Below are positions 17,575 through 18,890 of a stretch of DNA of 18,890 nt, piece after piece. This stretch comes from Anaeromyces robustus (lineage: Eukaryota > Neocallimastigomycota > Neocallimastigomycetes > Neocallimastigales > Neocallimastigaceae): positions 45,001-63,890 of the forward strand of contig MCFG01000388.1 of the NCBI GenBank assembly GCA_002104895.1, written 5' to 3'. The first letter of the stretch is position 1. Every line of letters starts with the position of its first letter. The notes beneath the pieces were generated by a model that made no database searches, was not told where the DNA came from, and worked only from the letters and a program-made list of their open reading frames with translations. Position numbers and translations under genes: made by a program.

Positions 17575-18890
17575 TACCAAAAGTATTCTTTACATATAAT
17601 TTCTTAATAATGTATTGTCAATAATTATTAAAACCTACATTACATACTTTCATGATAATTAATTAATTAATTTATTAACTATTATATATTTCATTATTGT
17701 TTACTTATACTTTAAAAGATGATTTGAAAAAAAAAAAAGAAAAGAAAAAGAAGAATAAAAATCATACATTTCTCTTTTTTATATACAAATACAAAATAAA
17801 TAAGAAACTTTATATATATAAATAGAAATCTTTATTGATAATAAATAATAATATTAATAATAATAATAATTATTATTATAATTATAATCATAATTTTTTA
17901 ACACAAAGTTAAATGGTTCACTATATTATCATAATATGTAATAAATTAATCTATTGATAATAATAATTGATAATTTTAATTATAATTATTAATAATAATA
18001 TATATAATAATAATTATAAATAATAATAATAGTAATAAATAAAAATTCATTAAATAATAATAAATACTATAATTATTATTAAGCATGAACATTTAATATA
18101 GTTATTATTAAATATTAATAATGATAATAATTCTTGATAGATAATTACCAGTATCTAATGTTAAGTAATTCTTTAACTATTATTTATAAAATATTAATGT
18201 ACAATTATTTAATTATTTGTAGTACATTAATTATATAATAAATCAATACGTATATAAATCATAAATAGTTTAAAATTAACGTTTTATTATCTATCAATTT
18301 TTAATATAAATAACTATATTTTACATATAATAATTAATTCTTATTATCGTAAAAGTTAAAAAGGTAATCTAATGATAATTACATATTATAATAATTATTT
18401 ATTATAAATATTATTAATAATAAAACAGAATATTAATAATTGTTATAAATGAATTCTATAATTCCAATTTGAAATAATTGATAATAGAATAGTTAAAAAA
18501 CCTCAATTATGCTTTTTTTAAATATGATAAAGAATCAATTGATAATAAATTATAGATAATTATAATTATATATATTAATATATAAATATAATTATTAATT
18601 ATTAATTATATGCAAACCCTAAAAGCATATTTAATGTACATCCTTTATTACAGTTAATATATACAATTTCAATTATAAAATATATATAATATACAATAAT
18701 ACAATTAAATATATATCATTTATTAATGTATGTAGACTAACTTTATAATAGTAACAATGATAATTATAAATGACATTTATAAAAAATTTTACAATTACTT
18801 CTGTTTACACATTAAATATAATCATATATATATTGTAATAAAAATTATAACAACAATTAAATAATAAACTTCTTTATAATATGAAATATT

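Noticed and set aside
18613-18622. Telomere-like AACCCTAAA word
   Set aside because: There is a single copy only; a telomere or interstitial telomeric tract would need tandem units.

Overview
The window looks like nuclear DNA of an extremely AT-rich eukaryote, most likely an anaerobic gut fungus (Neocallimastigomycota). The reasons are intergenic DNA that is almost only A and T, very long homopolymers and micro/minisatellites, single-exon genes, A-runs placed directly before start codons, and a gene mix (sugar-porter MFS protein, giant 'L domain-like' leucine-rich-repeat protein, Amt/Mep ammonium transporter, NADAR-domain protein) familiar from that group. A dictyostelid-like genome is the main alternative. 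The taxonomic call is inference; no marker gene (rRNA, tRNA) is present.

Layout: (1) 1-272, AT-rich flank. (2) 273-809, plus strand, a NADAR (YbiA-like N-glycosidase) gene whose family-like N-terminal part is separated from the rest by one in-frame TAG at 327-329. (3) 810-2192, a convergent intergenic region with a 71-bp triplicated repeat and long A/T tracts. (4) 2193-4031, minus strand, a 612-residue sugar-porter-type MFS transporter with an unusually large loop between membrane segments 9 and 10. (5) 4032-6976, the upstream flank of that gene: a four-copy 66-68-bp minisatellite, a compound (TTTA)n microsatellite of about 415 bp, and a perfect 46-bp palindrome. (6) 6977-9382, minus strand, an 801-residue protein made almost entirely of about 31 leucine-rich repeats. 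(7) 9383-11028, AT-rich spacer. (8) 11029-12600, minus strand, a 523-residue ammonium transporter with both pore histidines and a long sequon-rich N-terminus; it is much richer in G+C than its neighbours. (9) 12601-18890, about 6.3 kb in which no gene is seen, with a (ATT)n tract of about 200 bp and other simple repeats.

Nothing indicates an operon or a shared pathway: the three minus-strand genes are separated by 1.6-2.9 kb. The two transporters would supply carbon (probable, substrate unknown) and nitrogen. The LRR protein is probably an intracellular binding scaffold. The NADAR protein would remove a damaged or modified N-glycoside. I found no convincing new biological system. The most worthwhile signals are the stop-interrupted NADAR gene, the perfect palindrome behind the LRR gene, the dyad-bearing minisatellite upstream of the MFS gene, and the ammonium transporter's odd N-terminus and base composition.
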